Shown: positions 7,572 to 17,170, counted from the stretch's first letter. The stretch: DNA of 64,000 nt from Lewinellaceae bacterium (GCA_020636215.1 JACJYG010000004.1:1555552-1619551), one strand, 5' to 3'. Numbers and translations are program-made. Notes: a model not told the origin generated them from the sequence alone.

Positions 7572-8519
7572 ATGAAAAATCAAATGGTAAGATGGATTGG
7601 TAGCATAGCTTTACTGGCGGGTTTCACCCTCCTTTTTTCGCAATGTGAAAAAGCCGAGCAGCCGGGCGCCGTGGATGGCCTCAGTGGAACCGCAATTACA
7701 GAACGAGGCGTAGAAGCCGGCCCGGTGGATATGTGCAGCTGCCTGACGGCCAATTTCGGGCTCCAGGAACTGTCGGATGCCGAAGAAGAAGCCTTGTTGT
7801 TTATGCGGGAAGAAGAAAAAATGGCCCGGGATGTATATCTAGGCCTGAATGAACAGTGGCAGGCCCCGGTATTCGCCAACATTGCCCGCTCTGAACAACG
7901 ACATATGGACGCGATCCTTTGCCTGATCAAAAAATATGAACTGGAAGACCCGGTAGGGGAAAACGCCCAGGGTGTATTCCAGAACGCCACTTTACAGGAA
8001 ATGTACAACAACCTGATGGCGCAAGGAGCCGGGAGCCTGAAGGACGCCTTAACCGTAGGCGCCACCATCGAAGACGTTGATATCTTTGATCTGCTGCAGA
8101 ACATCGATAACTCGGCCATCGACAATGGTGATATTCTGGCCGCATTTACCGAACTCACGAGAGGATCCCGCAACCACCTGAGGGGATTTATCCGTCAGCT
8201 TGACATCCTGGGTGAAACTTACCAGGTACAGTACATCAGCCAGGAAGAGTTTAACTACATTATCAGCTCCGAACGCGAAAAAGGCAGCGCTATCTGCGGC
8301 GCCTGCCCGAACGGCGGCGGACAAGGCAATAGCAACGGTAAAGGCGGCGGCAATGGCACAGGCGCCTGTGACGGCAGCGGCTCCAATGGCAATACGGGGC
8401 CGAATAATGGCAATAGTGGGGGCAACAACAACGGAAATGGCAATGGCGGTGGAAATACCGGAGGCAACGGGAATGGCAATTCCGGAGGTAATGGAGGTGG
8501 CAACAGCAGGGGCAACTAG
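7572..8519 (+). CDS. DUF2202 (ferritin-like) exported protein with Gly/Asn-rich tail
   Basis: 315 aa from the ATG at 7572; an upstream in-frame start at 7539 would lie at the promoter and is unlikely. The N-terminus has a hydrophobic signal (IGSIALLAGFTLLFSQCEK), possibly a lipoprotein signal with Cys25. Residues ~65-235 match DUF2202, a ferritin-like four-helix family, with EEEALLFMREEEKMARDVY and RSEQRHMDAI supplying likely carboxylate/His metal ligands. The last ~70 residues are almost only Gly, Asn and Ser. The function of DUF2202 is not established; metal or redox stress handling is inferred from the fold. Confidence 0.85.
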   Translation: MKNQMVRWIGSIALLAGFTLLFSQCEKAEQPGAVDGLSGTAITERGVEAGPVDMCSCLTANFGLQELSDAEEEALLFMREEEKMARDVYLGLNEQWQAPVFANIARSEQRHMDAILCLIKKYELEDPVGENAQGVFQNATLQEMYNNLMAQGAGSLKDALTVGATIEDVDIFDLLQNIDNSAIDNGDILAAFTELTRGSRNHLRGFIRQLDILGETYQVQYISQEEFNYIISSEREKGSAICGACPNGGGQGNSNGKGGGNGTGACDGSGSNGNTGPNNGNSGGNNNGNGNGGGNTGGNGNGNSGGNGGGNSRGN

Positions 8520-8699
8520 GCTAGTTTTCAGCCGGCACGTTCTAAGACCGTATATCAGTAAGCTGATGAAGTTCTCTTGAAGTTTTTCGGCAAAAAACAG
8601 AACCGCGGAGACGAAAGGACAGGCAAATTAAAAAGTGCTGCGTCCTTAACACCTCCGCGGTTTAATAATTATATTCACATTTCTCGATGTAGAATATCC

Positions 8700-9284
8700 A
8701 TGCATTTCACAAAAGACATATGCCGGCAGTTGAGCGACCTGGAGATCATCCACAAGTCGCTGGAGCAGGTGGATTACTTTTCGTGCCTTTACGAACGGTA
8801 TGAAGCCAGCCTGCTGCGTTACGTCAAGCGCATGGGCGTCGTGGCCGAGGAGGAAGCGCAGGATGTGTTGCAGGAAGCCTTTATCAAGATATGGAAAAAC
8901 CTGCATGCTTTCGACCCAAGCCTCAAATTGTCGAGCTGGCTGTACCGCATCGTACACAATCAGGCGATTTCCTGCCTGCGGAAAAAGCAATCTTTTGGAA
9001 AGGGCCGGGAAACAGACTTCGACGAAGGCCTCCTGGCCCATATCCCAGACGACGATTCAGGAGAAAACAGCCCCGAGGCGCTGGAGGAAAAGGATCAACG
9101 CACCCGCGAGTTAATCGATCAGCTTCCGCTCCCCTACAAGGAAGTAATAGTGCTGAAGTTCCTGGAAGACCTGAGTTACGAGGAAATATCCGATGTCCTG
9201 AAAATACCGGAAGGCACGGTAGCCACTCGCATCAACCGGGCCAAAAAGGCCTTGCGGAAGCTTTCCGCCCAGCCTACTTTTTAA
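8700..9284 (+). CDS. ECF RNA polymerase sigma factor (sigma-70 family)
   Basis: 194 aa from the ATG at 8700 (MHFTKDICRQL). A longer frame from 8577 adds an implausible basic leader. Region 2 is at about 40-105 (YERYEASLLRYVKRM, AQDVLQEAFIKIWKNL, KLSSWLYRIVHNQAISCLRKK). Region 4 is at about 135-190 (LPLPYKEVIVLKFLEDLSYEEISDVL, GTVATRINRAKKALRKL). It would redirect RNA polymerase to a stress regulon. The next gene, 12 bp on, is a membrane protein that is probably its anti-sigma factor. The mirror-image promoters at 7.4-7.5 kb are candidate targets. Confidence 0.92.
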   Translation: MHFTKDICRQLSDLEIIHKSLEQVDYFSCLYERYEASLLRYVKRMGVVAEEEAQDVLQEAFIKIWKNLHAFDPSLKLSSWLYRIVHNQAISCLRKKQSFGKGRETDFDEGLLAHIPDDDSGENSPEALEEKDQRTRELIDQLPLPYKEVIVLKFLEDLSYEEISDVLKIPEGTVATRINRAKKALRKLSAQPTF

Positions 9285-9296
9285 ATATCTGCGATT

Positions 9297-10013
9297 ATGA
9301 AACCTTCGGAAAAACTAATACAAACGATCAGGGAACAAGGGGTCACGCCAGTACCTCGCTGGCGATTCACGCTCAAGAACGTGCTGCTCTGGAGCGCCTT
9401 CGCAGCCGCCTCCCTCCTGGGCGCCCTGGCCTTTTCGATCATCCTGTTTGCCGTCCAGCAAACGGATTTCCAGGTGATCAGCCACCTGTCTCACTCGCGG
9501 CTGGAGCTGTTTCTGGGCCTGTTGCCGTTTTTCTGGATCATCCTGCTCATTATTTTTTTGATCATTGCCATCTACAGCGTTCAATATGCCCCCAAAGGAT
9601 ACAAACTCACCCTCGCTCGCCTGGTAGGCTACAGTGCGGCCTTGAGCATCCTGCTCGGCACGCTTTTCTTCATTGGCGGCGGCGCGCAGCGCATTGAACA
9701 GGCCTTCGCGGTAAATGTCGGCCTGTACGAAAGCATACAGGAGAAGAAGATCAAACTCTGGTCAATGCCGGAGGAGGGGTACCTCTCAGGAGAAATCGAA
9801 CAGACGAGTTTGGGCGCCTTTCAGTTGAAGGATTTCGAAGGGCAGTTGTGGACGGTTGAATACAAAAAAGCCTTTATTCCGCCGGTAGTTTTGCTGGAAA
9901 GAGGTGAAAAAGTGAAACTGATCGGAACAATAGCGGGCCCGGGCCGCTTCGTGGCCACTGAAGTCCGCCCTTGGGGAGGCCTGGAGCGAAATGGGCGAGA
10001 AAGGAGGAAATGA
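9297..10013 (+). CDS. Membrane protein, probable anti-sigma factor of the preceding ECF sigma
   Basis: 238 aa. A short cytoplasmic N-terminus (MKPSEKLIQTIREQGVTPVP) precedes three membrane helices (about 30-55, 68-95 and 103-125). A periplasmic C-terminal domain of about 110 residues follows, with a beta-rich pattern (IEQTSLGAFQLKDFEGQLWTVEYKK). No zinc-binding anti-sigma (ZAS) HxxxCxxC motif is seen. The assignment rests on position, a 12-bp gap and the common ECF sigma / membrane partner arrangement. Similar three-helix proteins often follow ECF sigma genes in Bacteroidota. Confidence 0.6.
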   Translation: MKPSEKLIQTIREQGVTPVPRWRFTLKNVLLWSAFAAASLLGALAFSIILFAVQQTDFQVISHLSHSRLELFLGLLPFFWIILLIIFLIIAIYSVQYAPKGYKLTLARLVGYSAALSILLGTLFFIGGGAQRIEQAFAVNVGLYESIQEKKIKLWSMPEEGYLSGEIEQTSLGAFQLKDFEGQLWTVEYKKAFIPPVVLLERGEKVKLIGTIAGPGRFVATEVRPWGGLERNGRERRK

Positions 10014-10048
10014 GTTTTTGTCTTAAATTCCGCGTGCACATCCGCGTG

Positions 10049-11215
10049 CTATCCCTCCAGCAACCGCTCCAGGTAATGATAATCAATCCCATAATCCTGC
10101 TTGATGGAATCTACTTTCGCCAGGGCATCCTCATCGGCTTTACCTTTTAGCCCAACGATCATCAGGTTTTTGGCGGTGTGCTCAGTAGAGATAAATTCGA
10201 AGACCTTGGTGCGATAGCCCCTGGATTCCATCAGCAGGGCGCGGATACCGTCGGTGAGGAGCTCGGCCTGCCGTTCTTCGAGAATGCCATGGCGCAGGAT
10301 GGCTTGCAGGCCTGTCTGGCAGTGCATCTGCTGGCGGATCTGCTTGTGGCAGCAGGGAGCTACGATGATGATCTGCGCGCCGGCCTGGATGCCTTTGGCA
10401 ATGGCGATATCGGTGGCGATGTCACAGGCATGCAAAGCGATAAGCATGTCGATCCGATCCGGGTGGTAGTCATGGATATCCTGAGCGCGGAAGGACAGCT
10501 TGTCGTAGCCGGCCTTTTGAGCCAAAGTGTTGCAGAAATCTACCAGGTTTTGCCGCAGCTCAATCCCCATGAGGGTCGGTTGCAGGCCGAGTTGGTTGGC
10601 CAGATGGTCGTAGAGGGCGAAGGTGAGGTAGCCTTTCCCGGAACCCATATCCACAATGTGAGGCTGCGCCGGCAGCGGGTGCTGCTGCAGCAGGCCATCG
10701 ATAATTTCGATGTATTTGTTGATCTGCCGGAACTTGCGCTGCCCGCTGGCTACCACATTGCCACTGGCGTTGGTAATGCCCATAGCAGGCAGATAAGGGT
10801 TCCCCTCGGCTTCGATGAAGTATTGCTTCGGCTTGTTGTGCTCCTTCGGCGGTTGTTCGGCCTGGCTGGCGGCACGAAAGAAAAGCCTGGGCTTGCGCTT
10901 TTTGCTGTATTGAATGGAAACATCCTCGTCGAGCGTCAACAGGTCGCCGTTTAAAAAGTCTTGTCCCAGCCAAAGCCCTACCATAGCCACACCTTCTCCG
11001 GCCGGGTGGTTCTTCACGATATCACGGGTAGCATAACGAAGCGTAAAAGACAAAGCCTCCTCCCCTTTCAACTCGATCAGGCGGGCGTAGATATTTTTGA
11101 GATCCTTGTCCTGCCCGCCGGGTTTGCTCAGCGTCAGCTTCACAAAGCGGCCTTCCTCGATGCTTTGACGCAGGCGTTCCAGAAACTGTTCGATAATTTC
11201 ATTTTTTTGTTCCAT
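10049..11215 (-). CDS. Class I SAM-dependent methyltransferase (Methyltransf_32-like)
   Basis: 388-aa cytoplasmic enzyme. The N-terminal ~150 residues are a family-specific domain (FVKLTLSKPGGQDKDLKNIY). The Rossmann methyltransferase starts near residue 185 with motif I VDMGSGKGYLTFAL; the acidic E of MGIELRQ caps motif II. Further conserved segments are ALHACDIATD and VAPCCHKQ, typical of the Methyltransf_32 / GSTCD-like group, whose known members act on RNA or protein. The substrate is not known. It is a single gene on the minus strand, divergent from the amidohydrolase. Confidence 0.8.
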   Translation of the reverse strand: MEQKNEIIEQFLERLRQSIEEGRFVKLTLSKPGGQDKDLKNIYARLIELKGEEALSFTLRYATRDIVKNHPAGEGVAMVGLWLGQDFLNGDLLTLDEDVSIQYSKKRKPRLFFRAASQAEQPPKEHNKPKQYFIEAEGNPYLPAMGITNASGNVVASGQRKFRQINKYIEIIDGLLQQHPLPAQPHIVDMGSGKGYLTFALYDHLANQLGLQPTLMGIELRQNLVDFCNTLAQKAGYDKLSFRAQDIHDYHPDRIDMLIALHACDIATDIAIAKGIQAGAQIIIVAPCCHKQIRQQMHCQTGLQAILRHGILEERQAELLTDGIRALLMESRGYRTKVFEFISTEHTAKNLMIVGLKGKADEDALAKVDSIKQDYGIDYHYLERLLEG

Positions 11216-11325
11216 GCGCTTCTTTTATCTTGTGCTACCACACCTATTATCTTTCCCAACAAAGTTATACAAAGCCCACTCCTTTTATAGTATTCTTCCA
11301 TTCAACAAACAGTTCAATTGACCGC

Positions 11326-14307
11326 ATGAAAAAATTACTTGCTACTTTTTATCTGCTGGCAGGCCTGAGTTTCGCCCTTTCCGCTCAGGAAACCTTCCCG
11401 CTCAATGGGGTTCAAGACCAGCGGGAGCGATTCTACGCGTTCACCGGTGCCACCGTTTTTGTAACTTATGATCAGAAGGTGGACAACGCCACCCTCCTCA
11501 TCCGGAATGGCAAAGTGCTATCGGTAATACCGGGCGGGCCCGTGCCGAAGGGCGCGGTAGAGGTCCGGCTAGAAGGCAAAACGGTGTATCCAGCCTTTAT
11601 CGACCTGTATTCCGGCTACGGGGTGCCACAGCCCAAGCCGGAACGGGGCAGCAGCCGCCAAAGAGGCGAACAAATGACTTCCGACAAGCCGGGCGCTTAC
11701 GCCTGGAATGAAGCGCTCAAGCCTGAATTTCGCGCCTATGAGTCTTTCAATACCGATGACAAAACCGCAGATGGCCTCCGACAGCAGGGATTCGCCGCCG
11801 TAGCCAGCCAACAAATGGACGGCATTTCCCGGGGCACGGCTACCCTCGTGGCTCTGGGCGATGAAAGCCCCCACGAGATGATCATCCGGGAACAAGTTGC
11901 GCATAATCTATCTTTCCGCAAGGGAACCTCTTCCCAGGATTATCCTAGTTCGCTGATGGGCGCCATCGCCCTGCTGCGCCAAACCTATTATGATGGACAG
12001 TGGTACGGAAAGCAGAAGGAAGAAACCAACCTGTCGCTGGAAGCCTGGAACGCCATTCAGGGCCTGCCCCAGGTGTTTGAAGCCGGCAACCGCCTGGAAG
12101 CCCTGCGCGCAGCCAGGCTCGGACAGGAATTCAATAAGCGCTACATCATCAAAGGCAGCGGCGATGAATACCAACGCATCGATGAACTGAAAGCCACCGG
12201 CTCCGCCTTTATCCTGCCGCTCGATTTTCCGGACGCCTATAACGTGGAAGACCCCTACAACGCCCAGCTCATCAACCTCGAACAAATGAAGCATTGGGAA
12301 CTGGCGCCTACCAATCCCGGCCGCCTCGCCAATGCCGGCTTCGAGATCGCCCTCACGATGGATGGGTTGGAAAAACCACAGGAGTTCCTCTCTAAGCTGC
12401 GCAGGGCCATCCGTTCCGGCCTGACCGAAAAAGACGCCCTCAAGGCTTTGACCTATACACCATCCAGACTAATGGGGGTTGAAAAGGAAGTGGGCAGCCT
12501 GGAAGCCGGCAAATGGGCCAACTTCATCATCTGCGATGGCAATATTTTCGAAGACAAATCCCGCTTGCTCCACACCTGGATAAAGGGGAAAGCCTATGTG
12601 CACCAGCGCCTGGATTCGAATACGCTTTCTGGGCTGTATGATCTGAAAGTAGGGGAAACGGCCTATCAACTTGAGGTCGCCGGCGAAGCCGCTTCCCAAA
12701 AAATGACGGCCTACAGCGCCGATGGCCAGGATACGATCAAAGTGAAATACGATTACACGGATGCGCTGATCACGCTGTCTTTCAGCCCGAAAAAAGGCGA
12801 AGGCGCCGTCCGCTTGTCGGGCGCCGCCAAGGGCAAAAACTGGGCCGGCCGCGGCCAGGATGCACAGGGCAACTGGCTGGACTGGTCCGCTATCTATACC
12901 GGGCCGGTGGAAAGCCGCGATCGGAAGAGGGAGGATAAGCCGGAAATCGGGGAACTTGGCGCTGTCACTTACCCCTTCACTGCGTTTGGCTGGACCGAGC
13001 GCCCGAAAGCCCAAACCTACCTGATCCGGAACGCCACCGTTTGGACGAATGAAGCGGACGGCATCCTGGAAAATACCGACGTGTTGTTGCAAAACGGCAA
13101 AGTTGCCCAGATCGGCAAAGGGCTGAAGGCCAGCGGAGCCATAGAGATAGACGGAACCGGCAAGCACCTGACGCCGGGCATTATTGACGAACATTCCCAC
13201 ATTGCAATCAGCCGGGGGGTCAATGAAGGGACACAGGCGAGCTCGGCCGAAGTGCGTATCGGGGATGTGGTCAACTCGGAAGATATCAATATCTACCGGC
13301 AGTTGTCCGGTGGAGTGACTACCTCCCAATTGCTACACGGCTCTGCCAACCCTATCGGCGGGCAGTCGGCCCTCATCAAGATGCGCTGGGGTTTTGCGCC
13401 GGAGGATATGAAATTTAAAAATGCCGACGGCTTCATCAAATTCGCGCTGGGGGAGAACGTCAAACAATCCAACTGGGGCGATGATAAAACGACCCGCTTC
13501 CCGCAAACCCGAATGGGCGTCGAGCAGGTATATGTCGACCACTTCACCCGCGCCCGCGAATACGGCCAGTTGAAACGCTCCGGCAAACCCTACCGCAAAG
13601 ACCTGGACCTGGAGGCCCTCCTGGAAGTGCTGGAAGGAAAACGCTTCATCACCTGCCACTCCTACCGGCAGAGCGAGATCAACATGTTGATGAAAGTAGC
13701 CGATCAATTCGGCTTCCGCGTCAATACCTTTACCCACATCCTGGAAGGCTATAAAGTGGCGGATAAAATGGCGCAACACGGCGCCGGGGGCTCCACCTTC
13801 TCCGACTGGTGGGCGTACAAATTCGAAGTGATGGAGGCTATTCCCTACAACGGCGCCCTCATGCACGAACAGGGCGTGACGGTGGCCTTCAACTCCGACG
13901 ACGCCGAAATGGCGCGCCGCCTCAATCAGGAAGCCGCCAAAGCGGTCCTCTTTGGCGGCGTCTCCGAGCAGGACGCGCTCAAGTTCGTTACCCTCAACCC
14001 GGCAAAATTGCTGCATATCGACAATCGGGTTGGCAGTATCAAGGTTGGTAAAGACGCCGATGTGGTGCTCTGGTCCGCCCACCCGCTTTCCATGTACGCC
14101 AAAGCGGACAGAACCTTTGTGGATGGCATCCAATTCTTCAGCCGAGAGGAGGACCTGCAACGCCGCGCCGAGGTTCAGGCCGAGCGCAACCGCCTCATCC
14201 AGAAAATGCTGAAAGCCGGGCAGGGAGGCGAAAAAACGCAGGGCGCCCGCGGGCAGCGCCAATATGAGCAGTACCACTGTGATGATGAGGAGGACGAAGC
14301 GAGGTGA
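11326..14307 (+). CDS. Exported tandem amidohydrolase-fold protein
   Basis: 993 aa from the ATG at 11326 (MKKLLATFYLLAGLSFALSAQ, signal peptide). It has two amidohydrolase-fold halves. The N-terminal half (~45-430) has lost the metal HxH: the equivalent site reads PAFIDLYSGYG. It is followed by a beta-rich insert (~440-560). The C-terminal half (~565-960) keeps GIIDEHSHIAIS (HxH), ITCHSYRQSE, VNTFTHILEG and AFNSDDAEM, a complete binuclear metal set, so it is the catalytic part. The likely activity is hydrolysis of a cyclic amide or peptide-type bond in the periplasm; the substrate is unknown. A second family member follows after a repeat region. Confidence 0.85.
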   Translation: MKKLLATFYLLAGLSFALSAQETFPLNGVQDQRERFYAFTGATVFVTYDQKVDNATLLIRNGKVLSVIPGGPVPKGAVEVRLEGKTVYPAFIDLYSGYGVPQPKPERGSSRQRGEQMTSDKPGAYAWNEALKPEFRAYESFNTDDKTADGLRQQGFAAVASQQMDGISRGTATLVALGDESPHEMIIREQVAHNLSFRKGTSSQDYPSSLMGAIALLRQTYYDGQWYGKQKEETNLSLEAWNAIQGLPQVFEAGNRLEALRAARLGQEFNKRYIIKGSGDEYQRIDELKATGSAFILPLDFPDAYNVEDPYNAQLINLEQMKHWELAPTNPGRLANAGFEIALTMDGLEKPQEFLSKLRRAIRSGLTEKDALKALTYTPSRLMGVEKEVGSLEAGKWANFIICDGNIFEDKSRLLHTWIKGKAYVHQRLDSNTLSGLYDLKVGETAYQLEVAGEAASQKMTAYSADGQDTIKVKYDYTDALITLSFSPKKGEGAVRLSGAAKGKNWAGRGQDAQGNWLDWSAIYTGPVESRDRKREDKPEIGELGAVTYPFTAFGWTERPKAQTYLIRNATVWTNEADGILENTDVLLQNGKVAQIGKGLKASGAIEIDGTGKHLTPGIIDEHSHIAISRGVNEGTQASSAEVRIGDVVNSEDINIYRQLSGGVTTSQLLHGSANPIGGQSALIKMRWGFAPEDMKFKNADGFIKFALGENVKQSNWGDDKTTRFPQTRMGVEQVYVDHFTRAREYGQLKRSGKPYRKDLDLEALLEVLEGKRFITCHSYRQSEINMLMKVADQFGFRVNTFTHILEGYKVADKMAQHGAGGSTFSDWWAYKFEVMEAIPYNGALMHEQGVTVAFNSDDAEMARRLNQEAAKAVLFGGVSEQDALKFVTLNPAKLLHIDNRVGSIKVGKDADVVLWSAHPLSMYAKADRTFVDGIQFFSREEDLQRRAEVQAERNRLIQKMLKAGQGGEKTQGARGQRQYEQYHCDDEEDEAR

Positions 14308-14623
14308 CCCCCAGCCTTCGGCCCCCGAAGAGAACAGGCCTGAGCTGGTTGCCCGAGGTCGACAGCCGGCTATGGGATGTCCCGTTCGCGAGAGACTGTG
14401 TCTCGATGCGGGATAACGAGCAAGTCTCCGACTGGCGGGGATAGGTAGGCCAACAATTCGCAAGTCAGAGACTTGCAGGTTTAGCCGTTTCGGGACGCAG
14501 TCCCTCACGAACGTTTTTTTTATTAATTCTTGACCCGCAGCACTAGAGACTGGCAAATTTTCCCGCATCAAGACGGAGTCTTTTGCGAACGGATAAATCA
14601 AAACAATTAAAACAATTAAAACA
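14308..14623. repeat. REP-like palindromic repeats between amidohydrolase genes
   Basis: No gene. A ~31-bp element at 14381-14412 and a diverged inverted copy at 14562-14592 share CCCGCATC-R-AGAC and GCGAACGG ends. Between them lie GCAAGTCAGAGACTTGC (14459-14475 area) and GGGACGCAGTCCC (14492-14504). Just before the next gene is a short AAAACAATT tandem (14599-14623). Confidence 0.6.
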
Positions 14624-15916
14624 ATGACACGATACTTTTCCACCATACTCCTCCTGGCTGCCGCCCCGCTTTTCATTTTGGCGCAGCCCCCCGCCCCCGC
14701 TCCGGCGCAGCAACAGCCGGTATACATCTATGGCGCCACCGCGCATCTGGGCGACGGGCGGGTGATTGAAAACTGCGCTATTGCTTTTGACAAAGGGAAA
14801 ATAACCCTGGTTGGCGAAGCTGACAAACAACCCGAACGGGACCTGAGAACCTACCGCCAGATCGACGCCACCGGCAAGCACGTTTACCCGGGCTTTATCG
14901 CGCCGGCCAACAACCTCGGTCTGGTGGAAATCGGTGCAGTGCGGGCCACGCGCGATTATCGGGAGGTCGGTAGCATGAACCCAAATATCCGTAGCCTCAT
15001 TGCCTACAATACCGATTCCGAGGTCATTCCTACGGTACGTAGCCAAGGGGTGCTGCTATCGCAGGTGCGTCCGGAGGGCGGCCGTATTTCCGGCCTGTCG
15101 AGCGTGGTGCAGCTCGACGCCTGGAACTGGGAGGACGCCGCCTACCGCGCCGACGACGGCTTGTTCCTCAATTGGCCGCAGCTAGCCTCTTTTAGCCGGC
15201 GCGAGCAAGGCGTAGCCACGAACAAAGAATACGACAAGCAGGTCCAGGAGATCCGGGATTTTTTCACCGAGGCCAAAGCCTATCTGGAGAACCCAAAACC
15301 CGAGCAGGCCAACCTGAAGTTTGAGGCCCTGCGCCCGGTGTTTGAGGGCAAGGTTCGCCTGTACATCGAGGCGCAGGAAGCCCGGGAGATCATCCACGCT
15401 GTACAATTGGCCGGCGAATTCGGCCTGAAGCTCGCCATCGTCGATGGGCGCGAGGCCTGGATGGTCGCAAACATGCTGAAGGACAATGCCGTAGCAGTCG
15501 TCCTGCGCGAAACCCACAGCCTGCCCGCCCGGGTCGATTCTGATGTAGACCAGCCCTTTAAAACACCGGCCATTCTGGCCGATGCCGGGGTGTTGTTCTG
15601 CTTTAGCATCGACGGCTTCTGGCAGCAGCGCAACCTGGCTTTCCAGGCCGGACAGGCCGTCGGTTATGGGCTGAGTTATGAACAAGCCGTGGCGGCTCTG
15701 ACTTCCAACACGGCCAAAATACTGGGCATCGACGATCGCACCGGCGCCCTCGATGTGGGCAAAGACGCCAACCTGTTTATTTCGGAAGGGGACGCGCTCG
15801 ATGTGCGCAGCAGTAAAGTAGTGAACGCCTTCATTCAAGGGCGGGAGATCAATCTGGACAACAAACAGAAGGCCCTCTATCGAAAATTTAAGGCCAAATA
15901 CGACGAGGGTCGTTAA
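14624..15916 (+). CDS. Exported amidohydrolase-like protein lacking metal ligands
   Basis: 430 aa with signal peptide (MTRYFSTILLLAAAPLFILAQ). The fold features of the amidohydrolase family are present: an N-terminal beta cap GKITLVGEADKQ, then VYPGFIAPANNLGL where catalytic members have GxxDxHxH, and a C-terminal cap IDDRTGALDVGKDANLFISEG. The HxH is replaced by A-P-A-N-N, and the later His ligands are not evident; only a D remains near CFSIDGF. It is therefore probably non-catalytic, a partner or binding subunit of the 993-aa protein upstream, whose own N-terminal half is degenerate in the same way. Confidence 0.8.
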   Translation: MTRYFSTILLLAAAPLFILAQPPAPAPAQQQPVYIYGATAHLGDGRVIENCAIAFDKGKITLVGEADKQPERDLRTYRQIDATGKHVYPGFIAPANNLGLVEIGAVRATRDYREVGSMNPNIRSLIAYNTDSEVIPTVRSQGVLLSQVRPEGGRISGLSSVVQLDAWNWEDAAYRADDGLFLNWPQLASFSRREQGVATNKEYDKQVQEIRDFFTEAKAYLENPKPEQANLKFEALRPVFEGKVRLYIEAQEAREIIHAVQLAGEFGLKLAIVDGREAWMVANMLKDNAVAVVLRETHSLPARVDSDVDQPFKTPAILADAGVLFCFSIDGFWQQRNLAFQAGQAVGYGLSYEQAVAALTSNTAKILGIDDRTGALDVGKDANLFISEGDALDVRSSKVVNAFIQGREINLDNKQKALYRKFKAKYDEGR

Positions 15917-15938
15917 TATTTTCCTAATTCCCATACGA

Positions 15939-15971
15939 AAGGGGCGAAAGTGCAATGGCGCTTTCGCCCTT
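15939..15971 (+). terminator. Hairpin terminator after amidohydrolase pair
   Basis: AAGGGGCGAAAG / CTTTCGCCCTT stem with a 10-nt loop, 22 bp after the stop codon at 15916. No long T tract follows. Confidence 0.6.
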
Positions 15972-16023
15972 CGCGTTACAAAAGAGAGCTTGCCCCGTCT
16001 TATTATCAAGAAGGATGCGTAGG

Positions 16024-16092
16024 TGAGGTTGAGAAAGGTTGAGAAAGGTTGAGAAGGGTTGAGATGGTTGAGATGGTTGAGAAAGGTTGAGT
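16024..16092. repeat. GGTTGAGAAA minisatellite
   Basis: About seven imperfect 9-10 bp units (GGTTGAGAAA, GGTTGAGAAG, GGTTGAGAT). The same heptamer family recurs at about 37.59 kb and 62.63 kb. Confidence 0.85.
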
Positions 16093-16222
16093 TTTGGATG
16101 ATCATATCTGCAAACGAGTGGCCTAAACCTTCTAAACTTTCAATTGGAGCCCAAAAGCTTATGCCATCCATGCAACCTTTAAAGCCCTGAACCTATTTTT
16201 ATTGATAGACAAATTCCAAGAC

Positions 16223-16846
16223 ATGAAAAAACAGCTGTTGTTCCTGATACTATTGGCCGGTGTTTTCAGCGCCCTTTCCGCCCAGCAGGGCACCGTGAAA
16301 GTGGATGGGCAGGTATACCCCATCATCGTTGACGACTGTGGCGACACCCTCATCGTAGCCAACCTCAATGATGTCTCGGTTTCCACCATGCGCTCCTTTG
16401 AAAACCGCGAGGATTACCTGCGCTACCGACGCTACCGGGCCTACGCTGTCAAAGTATACCCCTACGCTGTGGAGGCTATTAAGCTTTTCCGGGAAGTGGA
16501 ATACGCTACCCAGAATATGAAGGAACGCGAACGCAAGAAATACATCAAAAAACTGCATAAGGACCTGAAAGACCAGTTTACGGATCCCCTGAAAAGCCTG
16601 ACCAAAACGCAGGGCATGATCCTCATCAAAATGGTGGAACGGGAACTGGATACGCCACTCTACTCCCTGATCAAGGAACTCCGCAACGGACTGACCGCTG
16701 CCTACTGGAATACCATGGGATCGTTCTTCGGCCACGACCTGAAGGAGGGCTACCACGAAGGCCTCGACCCCATCCTCGACGCAGTATTGCAGGATATGGA
16801 TATTTCGTATGAAATGCCGGCCAGGACGGTGGGAAGCGGGGAGTAG
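16223..16846 (+). CDS. DUF4294 exported protein
   Basis: 207 aa from the ATG at 16223, with a signal peptide (MKKQLLFLILLAGVFSALSAQ). The rest matches DUF4294, a Bacteroidota family: VDGQVYPIIVDDCGDTLIVA, RRYRAYAVKVYPYAVEAIKL, KKYIKKLHKDLKDQFTDPLK, GMILIKMVERELDTPLYSLI. It is rich in charged helices and probably periplasmic. No function is established. The stop codon runs directly into an AGGTCATT minisatellite. Confidence 0.88.
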   Translation: MKKQLLFLILLAGVFSALSAQQGTVKVDGQVYPIIVDDCGDTLIVANLNDVSVSTMRSFENREDYLRYRRYRAYAVKVYPYAVEAIKLFREVEYATQNMKERERKKYIKKLHKDLKDQFTDPLKSLTKTQGMILIKMVERELDTPLYSLIKELRNGLTAAYWNTMGSFFGHDLKEGYHEGLDPILDAVLQDMDISYEMPARTVGSGE

Positions 16847-17110
16847 GTCATTAGGTCATTAGGTCATTAGGTCAAAAGGTCATTAGGTCAAAAGGTCGGT
16901 AGGTCAGTTGAAAAGGTGCACCGCAGCTGCGGAGGGGCTTGCACCTTCGCATCCCGATGAGATCCAGTGGATCGAGATCGGGAAGGTCTGGAGGTCGAGA
17001 GGTCTAGAGGTCGGGAGGTCGGGAGGCCGGTGGGTAACTCGAACTTTACCCGGCCCTCAAGGACGGGACTCGATAATTTACCCGGCCTCTAGGGACGGGA
17101 CACGAACTCC
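16845..17110. repeat. AGGTCATT minisatellite and further direct repeats
   Basis: 16845-16907 consists of 8-bp AGGTCATT / AGGTCAAA units starting inside the DUF4294 stop codon. 16980-17030 holds GAGGTCG/GGGAGGTC repeats. 17045-17104 is a ~28-bp direct repeat (starts TTTACCCGGCC, ends GACGGGACnCG) in two copies. No gene seen. Confidence 0.7.
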
Positions 17111-17170
17111 TGAACACTCCCTTGGCAAGGCGTGCAATGCTCTACGGCCGGAAAAAATAGCCCCACTCTA

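Noticed and set aside
8200..8580. 126-aa Ala-rich ORF overlapping the DUF2202 gene
   Set aside because: Low-complexity shadow of the Gly/Asn-rich tail in another frame.
8577..8699. Upstream extension of the ECF sigma gene
   Set aside because: The extra 41 residues are basic and unlike sigma N-termini; the ATG at 8700 gives the normal length.
16024..16092. CRISPR array
   Set aside because: Units are 9-10 bp direct tandems without unique spacers; no cas genes are present.
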